From Smittium culicis (taxonomy: Eukaryota > Kickxellomycota > Harpellomycetes > Harpellales > Legeriomycetaceae), in the NCBI GenBank assembly GCA_001970855.1, contig LSSN01005905.1, positions 1 to 31,404 of the forward strand: 31,404 nt of DNA. The letters run 5' to 3'. Below the pieces are notes generated by a model. The model worked only from the letters and a program-made list of their open reading frames with translations. It was not told where the DNA came from and ran no database searches. Shown here in pieces: positions 31,116 through 31,404 of the stretch. The translations under genes were made by a program, and so were the position numbers. Every line of letters starts with the position of its first letter. Position 1 is the stretch's first letter.

Positions 31116-31404
31116 AAAACTAACTTTTAAAAAAGTATAAAAATGTAAATATACTATATATTTGTTGAAATTGAATTTTAATTTCGGTAAAAGCGTAGGA
31201 ATGTCTATCAAGAATGATTAGGCTTAAAAAATTGCTATATATAATCTTAATTCGGCTGTAATAGAATGTACCATGTACTAAGAATATATACGAAACTACC
31301 AAGTACTATAAGAATGTACGAAATACTAAACAATTAAAAGGTAACAATGTGGGGTTTGACGGTCACTAAATGTATACTTAAATACAATCAGTATTGAAAG
31401 TATA

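Larger units (their letters stand above)
28451..31404. other. Very AT-rich terminal region, no gene seen
   Basis: Nearly 3 kb of A/T-dominated sequence. The first 250 bases are the presumed PIG-T promoter with inverted CCAAT boxes. The remainder shows only short accidental ORFs, A/T runs and small repeats: TAACATATCAG near 30788 and again near 30842, and AGTTATAATGTATAACT, a 7-bp stem, near 30824-30840. The last 340 bases contain a less AT-rich spot described separately and could be the promoter of a gene outside the window. Confidence 0.5.

Noticed and set aside
30853..31302. Short ORFs in the terminal AT-rich region
   Set aside because: Lys/Ile/Tyr-rich translations expected from A/T-only DNA; no splice or family support.
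1..31404. tRNA, rRNA and CRISPR-like arrays
   Set aside because: No T-loop plus anticodon arm pairings, no rRNA stretches and no regularly spaced repeats were seen in any spacer.

Overview
The window reads as nuclear DNA of an AT-rich, intron-containing fungus. Spliceosomal GT-AG introns interrupt most genes. The gene set is typical of fungi: a CWF19/Drn1 homologue, a GPI16/PIG-T homologue, a GGA-type VHS-GAT adaptor and a DUF1746 membrane protein. The base composition, with very AT-rich spacers and compact genes, resembles early-diverging fungi such as Harpellales (Smittium-like trichomycetes). That placement is inference; no rRNA or other marker is present to fix it. I saw no tRNA, rRNA or CRISPR array.

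Left part (1-8365): two same-strand paralogues of aldose 1-epimerase (galactose mutarotase), each with one intron at the identical position, lie about 7 kb apart. Between them is about 5.7 kb without an intact gene. Its core (about 2000-6330) is less AT-rich than its edges and carries broken or heavily spliced minus-strand coding stretches. The second paralogue has lost both acidic active-site residues through Asp-to-Asn and Glu-to-Gln changes.

Middle-left (8366-12387): a two-exon minus-strand gene for a small two-TM protein, then about 2.8 kb of AT-rich DNA with at most decayed coding relics.

Central gene-dense, less AT-rich block (12388-25016): CWF19-like/Drn1 (minus, 7 exons), a KE4-type ZIP zinc transporter (minus), a small multi-pass membrane protein (minus, 3 exons), then a divergent promoter rich in CCAAT boxes, a GGA-like VHS-GAT adaptor (plus, 13 exons), and a convergent DUF1746 membrane protein (minus, 3 exons).

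Right part: PIG-T/GPI16 (minus, 10 exons, 25768-28450), then about 3 kb of extremely AT-rich DNA in which I see no gene.

The genes are individually transcribed eukaryotic genes, not an operon. Three act in the secretory pathway (ZIP transporter, GGA adaptor, GPI transamidase subunit), but I see no sequence evidence that they work together. Exon models were built by hand from splice signals, frame continuity and family motifs. Every multi-exon model given sums to a whole number of codons.
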